This document shows, piece after piece, positions 36,407 to 45,822 of a stretch of 64,000 bases of DNA. The DNA is from Epibacterium ulvae (GTDB lineage Bacteria; Pseudomonadota; Alphaproteobacteria; Rhodobacterales; Rhodobacteraceae), in contig NZ_FMWG01000006.1 in assembly GCF_900102795.1 (NCBI RefSeq), forward strand, positions 186,001 to 250,000. Direction: 5' to 3'. Position 1 is the stretch's first letter; every line of letters starts with the position of its first letter. A program made the position numbers and the translations under genes. The notes under the pieces are model-generated. The model worked only from the letters and a program-made list of their open reading frames with translations. It did no database searches and was not told the DNA's origin.

Positions 36407-37996
36407 ATGACCGATTTGCACCCCGTCCGCCGTGCATTGCTTTCTGTATCTGATAAAACCGGCCTGATTGAGCTGGGTAAGGCGCTGGCTGCGCGTGGTG
36501 TTGAGCTGCTCTCAACCGGTGGCTCTGCCAAGGCGTTACGCGATGCAGGTCTTACCGTCAAAGACGTCGCGGATGTCACAGGTTTCCCGGAAATGATGGA
36601 TGGTCGGGTGAAAACCCTGCACCCTAAAGTGCATGGCGGCCTGCTGGCGCTGCGCGACAATGAAGATCACGTCGCGGCATTGAACGCGCACGGCATTGGT
36701 GAAATCGACCTACTGGTTGTGAATCTTTACCCATTTGAAGCCGCGCTGGAGCGGGGGGCGGATTATGCCGAAATGATCGAAAACATCGATATCGGCGGTC
36801 CGGCTATGATTCGCGCTTCGGCCAAGAACCACGGTTTTGTCACCACTGTTGTCGACGTTGAAGATTATGACGCGCTGCTGGCGGAACTGGATGCCAACGA
36901 CGGCCAGACCTCTTATGCGTTCCGCCAGAAACTGGCGCAGATCGCTTATGCGCGCACGGGCGCCTATGATGCGGCGGTTTCAACCTGGATGGCACAGGCC
37001 ATTGGCGAAGAAACGCCGCGTCGTCGTGTCTTTGCTGGTGAGATCAAGCAAACGCTGCGCTATGGTGAAAACAGCCACCAAAAAGCGGCCTTTTATACCG
37101 ATGGATCTGCGCGCCCCGGCGTGGCAACAGCGGTTCAGTTGCAGGGTAAAGAGCTGTCTTACAACAACATCAACGACACTGATGCGGCCTATGAATTGGT
37201 GGCTGAGTTCGACCCTGCGGAAGCTGCAGCTGTGGCCATCATCAAACATGCCAATCCTTGTGGTGTTGCAACAGGTGCAACGCTGCTGGAGGCTTATCAA
37301 AAAGCGTTTGATTGTGATCGCACCTCCGCCTTTGGTGGCATCGTTGCTTTGAACCAGCCACTGGATGCTGCAACTGCGGAAAAGATTACTGAAATCTTTA
37401 CCGAGGTGGTGATTGCACCGGGCGCGTCTGATGAGGCGAAAGAAATCTTTGCCAAGAAAAAGAACCTGCGTTTGTTACTGACAGATGCGCTGCCTGTGTC
37501 ACGGGCCGCAATTACCGCATATAAACAGGTTGCAGGCGGTGTTTTGGTACAAGACAAAGACGTTGGTTATGTGGGGCTGGACGATCTGAAAGTGGTCACA
37601 GAAGCCAAACCAAGCGATGAACAGCTGCAGGATCTTCTGTTCGCGTGGAAAGTCGCCAAGCATGTGAAGTCCAACGCTATTGTTTACGTCAAAGGCAATG
37701 CCACCGTGGGTGTGGGTGCTGGCCAGATGTCACGGGTCGATAGTGCCAATGTCGCGGCCTCAAAGGCTGAGCGGATGGCCAAAGAACTGGGCCTCGACGA
37801 CAGTCTTGCAAAAGGATCGGCCGTGGCCTCTGATGCATTCTTCCCTTTTGCGGATGGTCTGCTGGAAGCAGTCGCCGCAGGTGCAAGCTGTGTGATTCAA
37901 CCGGGTGGTTCGATGCGTGACCAAGAGGTGATCGACGCCGCGAATGAAAACGGGATTGCCATGGTCTTTACCGGGATGCGTCACTTCCGCCACTAA
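36407..37996 (+). CDS. purH: Bifunctional AICAR transformylase / IMP cyclohydrolase
   Basis: The 529-residue product performs the last two steps of IMP synthesis. The N-terminal cyclohydrolase domain (residues ~1-200) shows [32 protein letters not shown] and [17 protein letters not shown]; the C-terminal transformylase domain shows [23 protein letters not shown], and [27 protein letters not shown]. The start at 36407 follows AAAAGGAC; an earlier in-frame codon overlaps the preceding gene. A weak hairpin follows before lspA. Confidence 0.97.
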   Translation: MTDLHPVRRALLSVSDKTGLIELGKALAARGVELLSTGGSAKALRDAGLTVKDVADVTGFPEMMDGRVKTLHPKVHGGLLALRDNEDHVAALNAHGIGEIDLLVVNLYPFEAALERGADYAEMIENIDIGGPAMIRASAKNHGFVTTVVDVEDYDALLAELDANDGQTSYAFRQKLAQIAYARTGAYDAAVSTWMAQAIGEETPRRRVFAGEIKQTLRYGENSHQKAAFYTDGSARPGVATAVQLQGKELSYNNINDTDAAYELVAEFDPAEAAAVAIIKHANPCGVATGATLLEAYQKAFDCDRTSAFGGIVALNQPLDAATAEKITEIFTEVVIAPGASDEAKEIFAKKKNLRLLLTDALPVSRAAITAYKQVAGGVLVQDKDVGYVGLDDLKVVTEAKPSDEQLQDLLFAWKVAKHVKSNAIVYVKGNATVGVGAGQMSRVDSANVAASKAERMAKELGLDDSLAKGSAVASDAFFPFADGLLEAVAAGASCVIQPGGSMRDQEVIDAANENGIAMVFTGMRHFRH

Positions 37997-38011
37997 GTGA
38001 GACACAAACTG

Positions 38012-38039
38012 CGAACGGGTGGCCTTGGCTGCCCGTTTC
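38012..38039 (+). terminator. Hairpin after purH
   Basis: AACGGG pairs with CCCGTT around an 11-13 base loop, followed by TTTCT. It lies between purH and lspA. Confidence 0.5.
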
Positions 38040-38062
38040 TATGATCTGGAGAGATGTGAGTG

Positions 38063-38536
38063 ATGCGTGTTGTGGCAACAGCGGCTGTTTTGGCTTTTGG
38101 TCTGGATCAGCTGAGCAAATACATTGTGATCCATGCCATGGACCTGGTGCACCTTCACAGCATCGAGGTGTTTCCCCCGCTGTTGAACTTTCGCTACGGG
38201 GAAAACACAGGCATCAATTTTGGTCTGTTTGATGGGGGAGAGCAGACTGGGCGCTGGGTGCTGATTGGCCTGTCATTGGTGATCTGTGCAGGCCTGTCGA
38301 TCTGGGCGCGGCGCCTGCCCAAGCATTTTGGCTTGCTATTGTCGGTGGGCTTGGTGATCGGCGGGGCGCTTGGCAATGTATTTGATCGCGTGATCTATGG
38401 CTATGTTCTGGATTTCTTGAACATGTCCTGCTGTGGATTTCACAATCCGTTTGTATTCAATGTCGCAGATGTGTTTATTTTTGCAGGGGCGGCGGGTTTG
38501 ATCCTGTTTGAAGGTCGTGTGAAAAAGGCCGGGTGA
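38063..38536 (+). CDS. lspA: Lipoprotein signal peptidase (signal peptidase II)
   Basis: The 157-residue membrane aspartyl protease removes signal peptides from prolipoproteins. Four hydrophobic segments are visible, with the conserved RYGENTGINFGLF segment and the two catalytic aspartates in GNVFDRV (near residue 113) and FNVADVFI (near residue 138). ATG at 38063 is preferred, but a GTG at 38060 is equally close to the GGAGAG site. It lies upstream of bamF, itself a lipoprotein gene. Confidence 0.94.
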   Translation: MRVVATAAVLAFGLDQLSKYIVIHAMDLVHLHSIEVFPPLLNFRYGENTGINFGLFDGGEQTGRWVLIGLSLVICAGLSIWARRLPKHFGLLLSVGLVIGGALGNVFDRVIYGYVLDFLNMSCCGFHNPFVFNVADVFIFAGAAGLILFEGRVKKAG

Positions 38537-38589
38537 CGGCAGGGCCGCGTTGGGTTAAAACGCGGTAACTGGGCAGGAGTTTGAGCGAT

Positions 38590-39096
38590 ATGCGGTTTTC
38601 GATTGCACTTATGATGACGATGGCGATCCTTGCGGCCTGCGGACAATCTGGGCTGCGCGAGCTGACCTCTGATGGTGAGGGGCCAGATGAGTTCCTGATC
38701 TTGCCGACAAAGCCTTTGGAACAGCCTGCTAATCTGACTGAACTGCCAAAGCCCACACCGGGGGCTGCCAACCTAAGCGATGCGACACCAAAAGCAGAGG
38801 CGATTGCTGCGTTGGGTGGCAATGCTGCAGCTTTGGATGCTGCAAATGTGCCTGCCCGTGATGGCGCGCTGGTGTTGGCGGCAGGGCGGTTTGGTGTCGA
38901 AGAGAACGTACGCGCAGATCTTGCCCAGGCGGATGCAGATTTCCGTCGCCGGGAAAATCGCACGGCCCGGTTCAAACTGTTCCGGGTGGATCGCTATAGC
39001 GAAGCGTATCGACGTCAGGCGCTCAATCCGAATCGTCAGAACCGTATTTTCAGACGGGCTGGTATCGAGACCCCTGCGGCTCCGCCCGCGAATTAA
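38590..39096 (+). CDS. bamF: DUF3035 lipoprotein (BamF-like BAM component)
   Basis: The 168-residue product has a lipoprotein signal with lipobox LAAC (Cys near residue 17) and matches DUF3035: GEGPDEFLILPTKPLEQPANLTELPKPTPGAANL in the front part and FRRRENRTARFKLFRVDRYSEAYRRQALNPN in the rear. In alphaproteobacteria DUF3035 proteins were identified as the BamF subunit of the outer-membrane assembly complex. AGGAG lies 10 bases before the ATG; a TTG at 38581 is too close to it. Neighbours lspA and two M16 proteases fit an envelope cluster. Confidence 0.83.
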   Translation: MRFSIALMMTMAILAACGQSGLRELTSDGEGPDEFLILPTKPLEQPANLTELPKPTPGAANLSDATPKAEAIAALGGNAAALDAANVPARDGALVLAAGRFGVEENVRADLAQADADFRRRENRTARFKLFRVDRYSEAYRRQALNPNRQNRIFRRAGIETPAAPPAN

Positions 39097-39125
39097 AATT
39101 ACTTTGAAGTCTAATCACATCCGCG

Positions 39126-39165
39126 CCACCGGGCTTGTACTTCCGGTGGTGTCGCATAGCTTGTT
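39126..39165 (+). terminator. Possible terminator after bamF
   Basis: CCACCGG pairs with CCGGTGG around a 10-base loop, and a short T-rich stretch (TTGTTTTTG) follows after about 12 bases. The distance to the T-run lowers confidence. Confidence 0.4.
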
Positions 39166-39284
39166 TTTGTAAGAGACGGTCTTGTCAAAGGATGGGGCAG
39201 GTTTAGCGTGCCTATCTATTTGAGGCAGAACAGGTTTAGAATAATATCATGAGGGCATCGATGGCTGCAAACGGAGGTTTCAGG

Positions 39285-40628
39285 ATGATCCGACGGATCG
39301 CATGCATGATGGCGACAGTCTGGGGGCTTGCTCATCCGGCTTATGCCAATGACACACCGGTCACCACATTCACGCTTAGCAATGGAATGGACGTTGTGGT
39401 GGTCGAAGATCATCGCGCGCCAGTGGTGCAGCAAATGGTGTGGTATCGCGCGGGCTCCGCGGATGAGCCTGTCGGGCAGTCCGGTGTTGCGCATTTTCTA
39501 GAGCATTTGTTGTTTAAGGCGACCGAGACGTTGGAGGCGGGCGAGCTGTCAGCCACTGTGGCGGCAAACGGTGGGCGTGACAATGCGTTTACCAGCTATG
39601 ATTACACTGCGTATTTCCAGCGTATTGCGTCAGATCGCTTAGAATTGGTGATGCGGATGGAGAGTGACCGGATGGTCAATATCCGACTCACTGAAGGTGA
39701 TATTCTGACAGAACGGGAAGTGATTCTGGAAGAACGCAACCAGCGCACGGACAGTGATCCGCGCGCCTTGTTTCGAGAACAGATGAACGCGGTGCAATAT
39801 CTGAACCATCGATATGGACAGCCGGTGATTGGTTGGCGTCACGAGATGGAGACATTGGATCTGGAGGATGCGCTGTCGTTTTACTCGAAATATTATGCGC
39901 CTAATAATGCGATTCTGGTGATCTCGGGGGATGTTAACCCAGATGAGGTGAAAACACTGGCCGAGACCTACTATGGCGTCATCCCGGCCAACCCTGATCT
40001 GCCAAAGGTGCGAGAGCGTAGCGCTGAGCCACCACAGACAGCCGCGCGGCGTGTGGCATTTGAGGATGCACGCGTGGCGCAGCCCTATGTGCAGCGGTCC
40101 TATCTGGCCCCGGAACGCGACAGTGGTGCCCAAGAGAAAGCAGCCGCGCTCTATCTATTGTCTGAGCTCCTGGGCGGTGGCAGCACCTCATATCTGGCCA
40201 ATGCGTTGCAATTTGACCGCCAAGTTGCTGTCTATTCTGCCGCTTTTTATTCAGGGACTTCGCTGGATGACACGACATTTACATTCCTTGTTGTGCCTGC
40301 ACAGGATGTGACGCTGGAGGAGGCGGAAACCGCGCTGGATGAAACTATCGCTGCGTTTCTGGAAGCGGGTATCGATGAAGCGCAATTAGAGCGGATCAAG
40401 CTGCAACTGCGTGCCTCTGAGGTTTATGAACGTGATAATGTGGATCGTATCGCAAATCGGTATGGGCGGGCGCTGACATCAGGCCTGACAGTTGAAGACA
40501 TCCAAGCCTGGCCACAGATCCTGCAATCCGTGACTGCGGATGAAATTATTGCTGTTGCCCAAGAGGTTTTGAACAAGGAAACCTCTGTAACCGGATGGAT
40601 GACCCGCGCCGAGGAGGTCCCACAATGA
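39285..40628 (+). CDS. M16 family zinc metallopeptidase, catalytic subunit
   Basis: The 447-residue product has a signal peptide ending at AYA (residues 1-21) and the inverted zinc motif HFLEH (His70, Glu73, His74) of M16 peptidases, with a downstream Glu candidate around residue 147 (EREVILEE). The second half holds a non-catalytic M16-type domain. It should act in the periplasm on peptides or protein fragments. GGAGG 7 bases before the ATG at 39285 decides the start. The next gene encodes a paired subunit and overlaps it by ATGA. Confidence 0.9.
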   Translation: MIRRIACMMATVWGLAHPAYANDTPVTTFTLSNGMDVVVVEDHRAPVVQQMVWYRAGSADEPVGQSGVAHFLEHLLFKATETLEAGELSATVAANGGRDNAFTSYDYTAYFQRIASDRLELVMRMESDRMVNIRLTEGDILTEREVILEERNQRTDSDPRALFREQMNAVQYLNHRYGQPVIGWRHEMETLDLEDALSFYSKYYAPNNAILVISGDVNPDEVKTLAETYYGVIPANPDLPKVRERSAEPPQTAARRVAFEDARVAQPYVQRSYLAPERDSGAQEKAAALYLLSELLGGGSTSYLANALQFDRQVAVYSAAFYSGTSLDDTTFTFLVVPAQDVTLEEAETALDETIAAFLEAGIDEAQLERIKLQLRASEVYERDNVDRIANRYGRALTSGLTVEDIQAWPQILQSVTADEIIAVAQEVLNKETSVTGWMTRAEEVPQ

Positions 40629-41944
40629 GACGCGTAAAACGCTTTGTTCTGTCATGTCTGATATGTATTTTGGCGTTGCCTGCGCTGGCAGATATCAAGA
40701 TCCAAGAGGTGACATCTGAAGGCGGGATCACAGCCTGGCTGGTTGAGGATCATTCGATTCCATTTACCGCTGTTGAGCTACGCTTTCGTGGCGGCACTTC
40801 GCTGGATATGCCCGGCAAGCGGGGGGCTGTGAACCTGATGACCGGCCTTTTGGAAGAAGGCGCTGGCGAATTGCAGGCGCAGGATTATGCCCGCGCGCTG
40901 GAGAATCTGGCTGCGAGCATGGGATATGATGCTGATCGCGATACGGTTTCGATCTCGGCGCAATTCCTGAGCGAAAACCGGGCAGAGGCCGTGGAACTGA
41001 TGCGGATGACACTGCAGGAGCCACGGTTTGATCAGGATGCGCTGGATCGGGTGCGCGCGCAGGTGATTGCGGGGCTGCGGTCTGAGGAGAAAGATCCAAA
41101 TGATATCGCCAACCGGGCTTTTTCAGAGACTGTGTTTGGGGATCACCCCTATGGAACCTCTGGGCGGGGCAATCTGGACAGCGTCGCTGAGCTGACCCGA
41201 CAAGATATCTTTGATGCCTATGAGGCGGTGTTTGCCCGTGACCGTCTTTATGTGGGTGTCGTCGGCGACATCACCCCAGAGGCATTGGGGGAGATGCTGG
41301 ATACGCTTTTGCTGGATCTGCCAGCCGAAGGTGGCGTGATTCCGGGTGAGGCCTCGGTGACGCTGAATGAAGGCATTCAGATCATTGATTACGATACGCC
41401 ACAGTCTGTCGCGTTGTTTGGTCAGCCGGGGCTGGACCGAGAAGATCCACGTTTCTTTGCGGCCTTTATCCTGAACCAGATTTTGGGAGGCGGATCATTT
41501 GACAGCCGTCTTATGACCGAGGTGCGCGAAAAACGCGGCCTGACCTATGGGGTTTATTCCTATCTGGTGCCGCGTGATTTGGCAGCGGTTTATATGGGCT
41601 CTTTTGCCTCTGCGAATGAAAAGATGGCTGAGGCCGTGGATGTTGTGCGCAGCGAGTGGAACCGGATCGCAAGTGAGGGCGTCACAGCTGAGGAATTGCA
41701 GGATGCTAAAACCTATCTGACAGGGGCTTATCCGCTCCGGTTTGATGGCAACGGGCGTATCGCATCGATTTTGGCGGGGATGCAGATTGATGGTCTGCCG
41801 CTGACCTATGTGGAAACACGCAACGACAAGGTAAATGCGGTCACGCTGGACGAAGCCAATGCCGTTGCAGCTGAATTATATGATCCATCCCGTCTGCAGT
41901 TTGTGATTGTGGGACGCCCAGAGGGGATTTCTTCCACGCAATAA
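40625..41944 (+). CDS. M16 family peptidase-like protein, non-catalytic subunit
   Basis: The 439-residue product has a signal peptide (ending ALA, about residue 22) and the M16 fold, but the position of the HxxEH motif reads NLMTGLLEEG, so zinc is not bound. The segment GGGSFDSRLMTEVREKRGLTYGVYS keeps the conserved Arg and Tyr that help bind the substrate in M16 partners. It starts inside the stop of the catalytic subunit (ATGA), implying a heterodimer like mitochondrial MPP or Sphingomonas SPH2681/2682. Confidence 0.88.
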   Translation: MRRVKRFVLSCLICILALPALADIKIQEVTSEGGITAWLVEDHSIPFTAVELRFRGGTSLDMPGKRGAVNLMTGLLEEGAGELQAQDYARALENLAASMGYDADRDTVSISAQFLSENRAEAVELMRMTLQEPRFDQDALDRVRAQVIAGLRSEEKDPNDIANRAFSETVFGDHPYGTSGRGNLDSVAELTRQDIFDAYEAVFARDRLYVGVVGDITPEALGEMLDTLLLDLPAEGGVIPGEASVTLNEGIQIIDYDTPQSVALFGQPGLDREDPRFFAAFILNQILGGGSFDSRLMTEVREKRGLTYGVYSYLVPRDLAAVYMGSFASANEKMAEAVDVVRSEWNRIASEGVTAEELQDAKTYLTGAYPLRFDGNGRIASILAGMQIDGLPLTYVETRNDKVNAVTLDEANAVAAELYDPSRLQFVIVGRPEGISSTQ

Positions 41945-41967
41945 TGCAGGTGGTTTTTGTAAAATAG

Positions 41968-41997
41968 AAAGGCGCGAGAGGGTATCTCGCGCCTTTT
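41968..41997. terminator. Bidirectional terminator between the M16 pair and the ALDH16 gene
   Basis: AAGGCGCGAGA / TCTCGCGCCTT stem with a 5-base loop, an A-rich left side and TTTT on the right, between convergent stop codons. Confidence 0.85.
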
Positions 41998-42013
41998 GAG
42001 TTTCTGGCTGTGC

Positions 42014-44350
42014 TTACTCGCCGTAAGGCACCCAGATGTTTTTGATCTCAACAGCTTCTTGCAGGAAGCGCTTGCTGTGATCACTCATCCAGTCCATTGC
42101 CTGATTATTGTTGACCCAGCTGCGTTTGAGATTGCCTGCACTTGCGGCTTCAATATCGGCGGACAGATCTGTGGAGGAAAAGCTCCAGATCGCATCAAGG
42201 TTCAGGTGGGACGCTAAAGGAGTGGCCATCTCTGCATGGCTGCCGGTGAGGATATTCACGACCCCCGCGGGCACATCGGAGGTTTCCAGCACCTGATAGA
42301 AATCGGTTGCGGCCAGTGGATAGGGGTCGCTTGCTGCGATTACCACGCGGTTGCCCATCGCCAAGGCAGGCGCCATGGCTGACATGAAGCCCAGAAGCGG
42401 GGCTTCATCAGCGCTTAGGATGCCGATCGTACCTGTGGGCTCTTTCATGGCCAGAGCGACACCACGCAGAGGCACGCCATGAACCTGACCATCGTATTTA
42501 TCGGCCCATGCAGCAGCCGTAAACAGGCGCTGGATTGAGGTTTCAACCTCGTCAGCGCCTTGGGCCTTTCCGGTCATCGCGTTGATGCGGTTTGCGAATT
42601 CATCCGCGCGGGCTGACAGGTTTTCTGCGATATAATACAGGATCTGCGCGCGCAGGTGACCGGTGGTTTTGGACCAGGCTCTTGCGCCGACTGCAGCTTC
42701 AACGGCGTTGCGCACATCTTTGCGGTTGGCCAGTCCAACCTGCCCTAAAAGCGCGCCTTTAGGACCATAAACGTTGCGGGAATAACCGCTGTCGGGCCGG
42801 GCCTGTTTACCGCCGATATACAGTTTGGCAGTGCGATCCAGCGGATCTGTTGGCGCGCCTGCGCCACTAAACGGAGCAATCTGGTTGAGCTGCTTGGATT
42901 TGACCTTTGTTTTTGTATAGGCCGCCAAACCTTCCCAGCCGCCTTCGCGGCCAAACCCGCTTTCACGTTTGCCACCAAATCCAGCAGCTGCATCAAACAT
43001 ATTGGTGCCATTGATCCAGACCACCCCTGCCACCAGTTTTGGTGCAATATCAAGGGCAAGGTTAATGTTCTCGCTCCAGACGGTCGCGGCTAATCCATAG
43101 CGCGTGTTGTTGGCCAGTTCGACCGCCTCGGCCGGGGTGCGGAATGTGCAGGACACCAGCACAGGGCCAAAGATCTCTTCCTGCATCAAGGTATCTGAGG
43201 GCGCGAGGCCTTCGATCAGGGTGGGCGGGTAGAAACAGCCGCCTTTGGGCATAGGGATTTGTGCGTGATGTGTGGTGCCTGCGGTGTTGGCGGCAACAAG
43301 GCCCTGAATGGTGTTCAGCTGAATAGGATCCACCACGGCCCCCACATCGATGCACTTATCCAGCGGATTGCCGATGCGCAGCTTGTCCATTCGGGCGCGT
43401 AGTTTAGCGTGGAAGCGTTCCGCTATACTTTCTTGCACCAAAAGGCGTGAGCCCGCACAGCAGACCTGGCCCTGATTAAACCAGATCGCATCCACGAGAC
43501 CTTCAACTGCCGAGTCGAGATCAGCATCATCAAAGACGATATAAGGAGACTTGCCGCCCAGCTCTAGCGTCAGCGCTTTGCCTGATCCCGCGGTGGCCTG
43601 GCGGATGCGTTTGCCCACTGATGTTGAGCCGGTGAAGGCAATTTTGTCGACCTCAGCGGTGGTGATCATTTCACCCACTGCACCGTCGCCGGTGAGGATG
43701 TTGACCACGCCCTTGGGCAGGCCCGCCTGACGGCAGATGTCGGCAAAGAGCAGCGCGGTGAGCGAGGTGTATTCTGCGGGTTTCAGAACCACAGTGTTGC
43801 CCATGGCAATGGCGGGCGCGACTTTCCATGCGAGCATCAACAAGGGGAAGTTCCAAGGGATGATCTGGCCGCAAACCCCCAAGGCTTGCGCATCGGGCAG
43901 TTCGCTTTCCATCAGTTGAGCCATACCGGCGTGATAGGAGAAATGGCGCTGTGCAAGCGGGATATCGATGTCGCGGCTCTCGCGGATTGGCTTGCCGTTG
44001 TCGAGTGTCTCTAGAACAGCAAAAAGACGGCTGTGTTTTTGCAAAAGACGTGCGAGCGCATATAGATATTTTGCCCGGCCAGGGCCGCCCAGCTTTTCCC
44101 ATTTGGGCTGGGCCGTGCGGGCTGCGGCAACGGCGGTGTCTACATCGTCTTGCGTCGCCTGACTGAGCGTTGCCAAAACCTCACCGGTGGCTGGGTTTTT
44201 ACTGTCAAACCCATCGGCGGGCGCGGTAAATTCACCATTGATGAAATGGCCAAATCGGCTGCCCTGATCAACCAGCCAGGTCAAAGCCTCGGCGGCGCTT
44301 TCGGGAGCGGGGCCATAGTCCATGGTTTCAAAAATCTCTTTTACGTTCAT
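42014..44350 (-). CDS. Tandem-domain aldehyde dehydrogenase (ALDH16 family)
   Basis: The 778-residue product joins a full ALDH domain (residues ~1-480) to a second, shorter ALDH-like domain (residues ~495-778). The first has PWNFPLLMLAWK, LELGGKSPYIVFDDAD and NQGQVCCAGSRLLV with the catalytic Cys; the second (TGTIGILSADEAPLLGFMSAMAPALAMGNRVV...) lacks a Cys nucleophile. This is the ALDH16 architecture, whose bacterial members keep activity while mammalian ALDH16A1 has lost the Cys. ATG at 44350 begins the conserved lead. The order deoC, small membrane protein, ALDH16 suggests use of acetaldehyde released from deoxyribose phosphate. Confidence 0.9.
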   Translation of the reverse strand: MNVKEIFETMDYGPAPESAAEALTWLVDQGSRFGHFINGEFTAPADGFDSKNPATGEVLATLSQATQDDVDTAVAAARTAQPKWEKLGGPGRAKYLYALARLLQKHSRLFAVLETLDNGKPIRESRDIDIPLAQRHFSYHAGMAQLMESELPDAQALGVCGQIIPWNFPLLMLAWKVAPAIAMGNTVVLKPAEYTSLTALLFADICRQAGLPKGVVNILTGDGAVGEMITTAEVDKIAFTGSTSVGKRIRQATAGSGKALTLELGGKSPYIVFDDADLDSAVEGLVDAIWFNQGQVCCAGSRLLVQESIAERFHAKLRARMDKLRIGNPLDKCIDVGAVVDPIQLNTIQGLVAANTAGTTHHAQIPMPKGGCFYPPTLIEGLAPSDTLMQEEIFGPVLVSCTFRTPAEAVELANNTRYGLAATVWSENINLALDIAPKLVAGVVWINGTNMFDAAAGFGGKRESGFGREGGWEGLAAYTKTKVKSKQLNQIAPFSGAGAPTDPLDRTAKLYIGGKQARPDSGYSRNVYGPKGALLGQVGLANRKDVRNAVEAAVGARAWSKTTGHLRAQILYYIAENLSARADEFANRINAMTGKAQGADEVETSIQRLFTAAAWADKYDGQVHGVPLRGVALAMKEPTGTIGILSADEAPLLGFMSAMAPALAMGNRVVIAASDPYPLAATDFYQVLETSDVPAGVVNILTGSHAEMATPLASHLNLDAIWSFSSTDLSADIEAASAGNLKRSWVNNNQAMDWMSDHSKRFLQEAVEIKNIWVPYGE

Positions 44351-44355
44351 GACGT

Positions 44356-44634
44356 TTAGCTTTCGATTGCATAGCGGATCAAAACGATTGCTACGAAGAA
44401 GACAAACAGGACAGTTCCGGGAATGCGGCTGCGGCGGTGGTATTGCGCATAGGCTTGCAATGCTTTGGGGCAGGCTGCTGCAGGAGGCGGAGCAAAGTTG
44501 GGCGCAGGCCCAAGCTGTGCCTGCAAGACATCCGGCATCTCTGATACGGTCTGTTTCAAGTGCCAGCGACGGCGCTGGTACAGGATCACCCAAAGGGCAA
44601 CAAAACAGGCATCAAATGTCCAATGACCCAGCAT
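44356..44634 (-). CDS. Small membrane protein in the deoC-ALDH16 operon
   Basis: No family was recognised. The 92-residue product has a hydrophobic N-terminal stretch (WTFDACFVALWVILYQ) and a strong C-terminal membrane segment (IPGTVLFVFFVAIVLIRYAIES), with a Pro/Ala-rich middle. Its ATG lies 3 bases after the deoC stop and its stop lies 5 bases before the ALDH16 start, so all three are a tight operon. It may anchor or accompany the enzymes, but that is speculation. Confidence 0.72.
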   Translation of the reverse strand: MLGHWTFDACFVALWVILYQRRRWHLKQTVSEMPDVLQAQLGPAPNFAPPPAAACPKALQAYAQYHRRSRIPGTVLFVFFVAIVLIRYAIES

Positions 44635-44637
44635 CTT

Positions 44638-45621
44638 TTAACCCATCGCGTGGCGGTAGCTGGCGGAATAGGCACCGGTGATGTGATGTTCTAGCTGGCG
44701 TTCGATGTCGCCGAGTAGGGACGAGGCCCCAAAGCGAAACAAGTCCGGCTGCAGCCAGCGTGTGCCCAGTTCATCTTTGATTAGTGCAAGATAGACCAGT
44801 GCGTCTTTGGCTTTTGAAATACCACCGGCGGGTTTGTAGCCGACCATATAGCCGGTGCGCTCGTGGAATTCGCGGATGGCGCGGATCATCACCAAAGACA
44901 CCGGCAGGGTGGCGTTGACGCTTTCCTTACCAGTGGAGGTTTTGATGAAATCGGCGCCTGCCATCATGCACACAAGCGAGGCGCGCGCGACATTGCGTAA
45001 AGAGCCCAGCTCACCGGTGGCCAGAATGGCCTTAACATGGGCATCTCCACAGGCCTCGCGGAAGGCTTTCATTTCGTAATAAAGCGCTTGCCAGTTGCCA
45101 GACAGAACATGGCGACGCGAGATCACAATGTCGATTTCGTGCGCGCCTGCCGCGACGCTTTCACGAATTTCGGCAATACGCAGATGCAGAGGGGACAGGC
45201 CTGCCGGAAACCCGGTGGAAACTGCCGCGACCGGGATATCTGTGCCCTTCAGTGCGTCTACGGCTGTTTCGATCATATCGTGATAGACACAGATCGCGCC
45301 TGTGGTCAGTCCTTTCATATCGAGAGCCGCCAGCAGATCTGCGCGCACGGGCTGGCGCGCTTTTGCACATAGTCGCCGCACACGGTTTTGCGTGTCATCT
45401 CCTGACAGCGTGGTCAGATCCATAAGGCTGATAGCTTTCAAGAGCCATGCGGCCTGATACTCTTTCTTTACGCTGCGGCGACCGGGCAATGTGGCACAGC
45501 GGCGTTCAATGGCTGATGTGTTGGCCTGGACACTGGCCACCCAGTCCAGATCCAGTGGCATAACGGGCAGGCGCGGCACAGAGGGGGGCTGCGCCGTCGC
45601 AGTCTCGATGTTGCGTTCCAT
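44638..45621 (-). CDS. deoC: Deoxyribose-phosphate aldolase
   Basis: The 327-residue product splits 2-deoxyribose-5-phosphate into acetaldehyde and glyceraldehyde-3-phosphate. The TIM-barrel aldolase core shows VSTGFPAG, EIDIVISRR, KAILATGELG and the Schiff-base Lys in GADFIKTSTGKE, plus GYKPAGGI. Extra N-terminal residues make it longer than the ~250-residue E. coli enzyme, as in the larger DeoC branch shared with animals. ATG at 45621 follows GAGGATTTCC. It leads the operon with the small membrane protein and ALDH16, which could dispose of the acetaldehyde. Confidence 0.92.
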   Translation of the reverse strand: MERNIETATAQPPSVPRLPVMPLDLDWVASVQANTSAIERRCATLPGRRSVKKEYQAAWLLKAISLMDLTTLSGDDTQNRVRRLCAKARQPVRADLLAALDMKGLTTGAICVYHDMIETAVDALKGTDIPVAAVSTGFPAGLSPLHLRIAEIRESVAAGAHEIDIVISRRHVLSGNWQALYYEMKAFREACGDAHVKAILATGELGSLRNVARASLVCMMAGADFIKTSTGKESVNATLPVSLVMIRAIREFHERTGYMVGYKPAGGISKAKDALVYLALIKDELGTRWLQPDLFRFGASSLLGDIERQLEHHITGAYSASYRHAMG

Positions 45622-45731
45622 GGAAATCCTCAAAAAGTTGAATGGGATTTTGCAGAACTGGAGCTTTTTAGCAAGCAACAGGGCTTATATGGCGCATGCT
45701 TTTTAACCAGATGGACAAAAATAATTCTTTT

Positions 45732-45746
45732 TGCGAATTATTCTCA
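45732..45746. promoter_or_regulatory. Candidate Mur (manganese) box 1 before sitA
   Basis: TGCGAATTATTCTCA is a near-palindrome (6 of 7 arm positions) of the kind TGCRAAT-N-ATTYGCA described for Mur, the manganese-responsive Fur homologue of alphaproteobacteria. It lies just upstream of a TTGACT -35 element. Confidence 0.55.
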
Positions 45747-45752
45747 TTTGCG

Positions 45753-45781
45753 TTGACTTAGTTGCAAATCACTCGCAATAT
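45753..45781 (+). promoter_or_regulatory. Candidate sigma-70-type promoter of sitABCD
   Basis: TTGACT (45753-45758) and CAATAT (45776-45781) are 17 bases apart, 41 bases before the sitA ATG. The second Mur-like box fills the spacer, so a repressor bound there would block RNA polymerase. Confidence 0.45.
45763..45777. promoter_or_regulatory. Candidate Mur (manganese) box 2 before sitA
   Basis: TGCAAATCACTCGCA is a second inverted repeat (5 of 7 arm positions) of the same 15-bp type, 16 bases after the first and inside the promoter spacer. Confidence 0.5.
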
Positions 45782-45822
45782 CAGGTTAACCAATACTTGA
45801 GACTGGAAGGATTGTCGGAATC

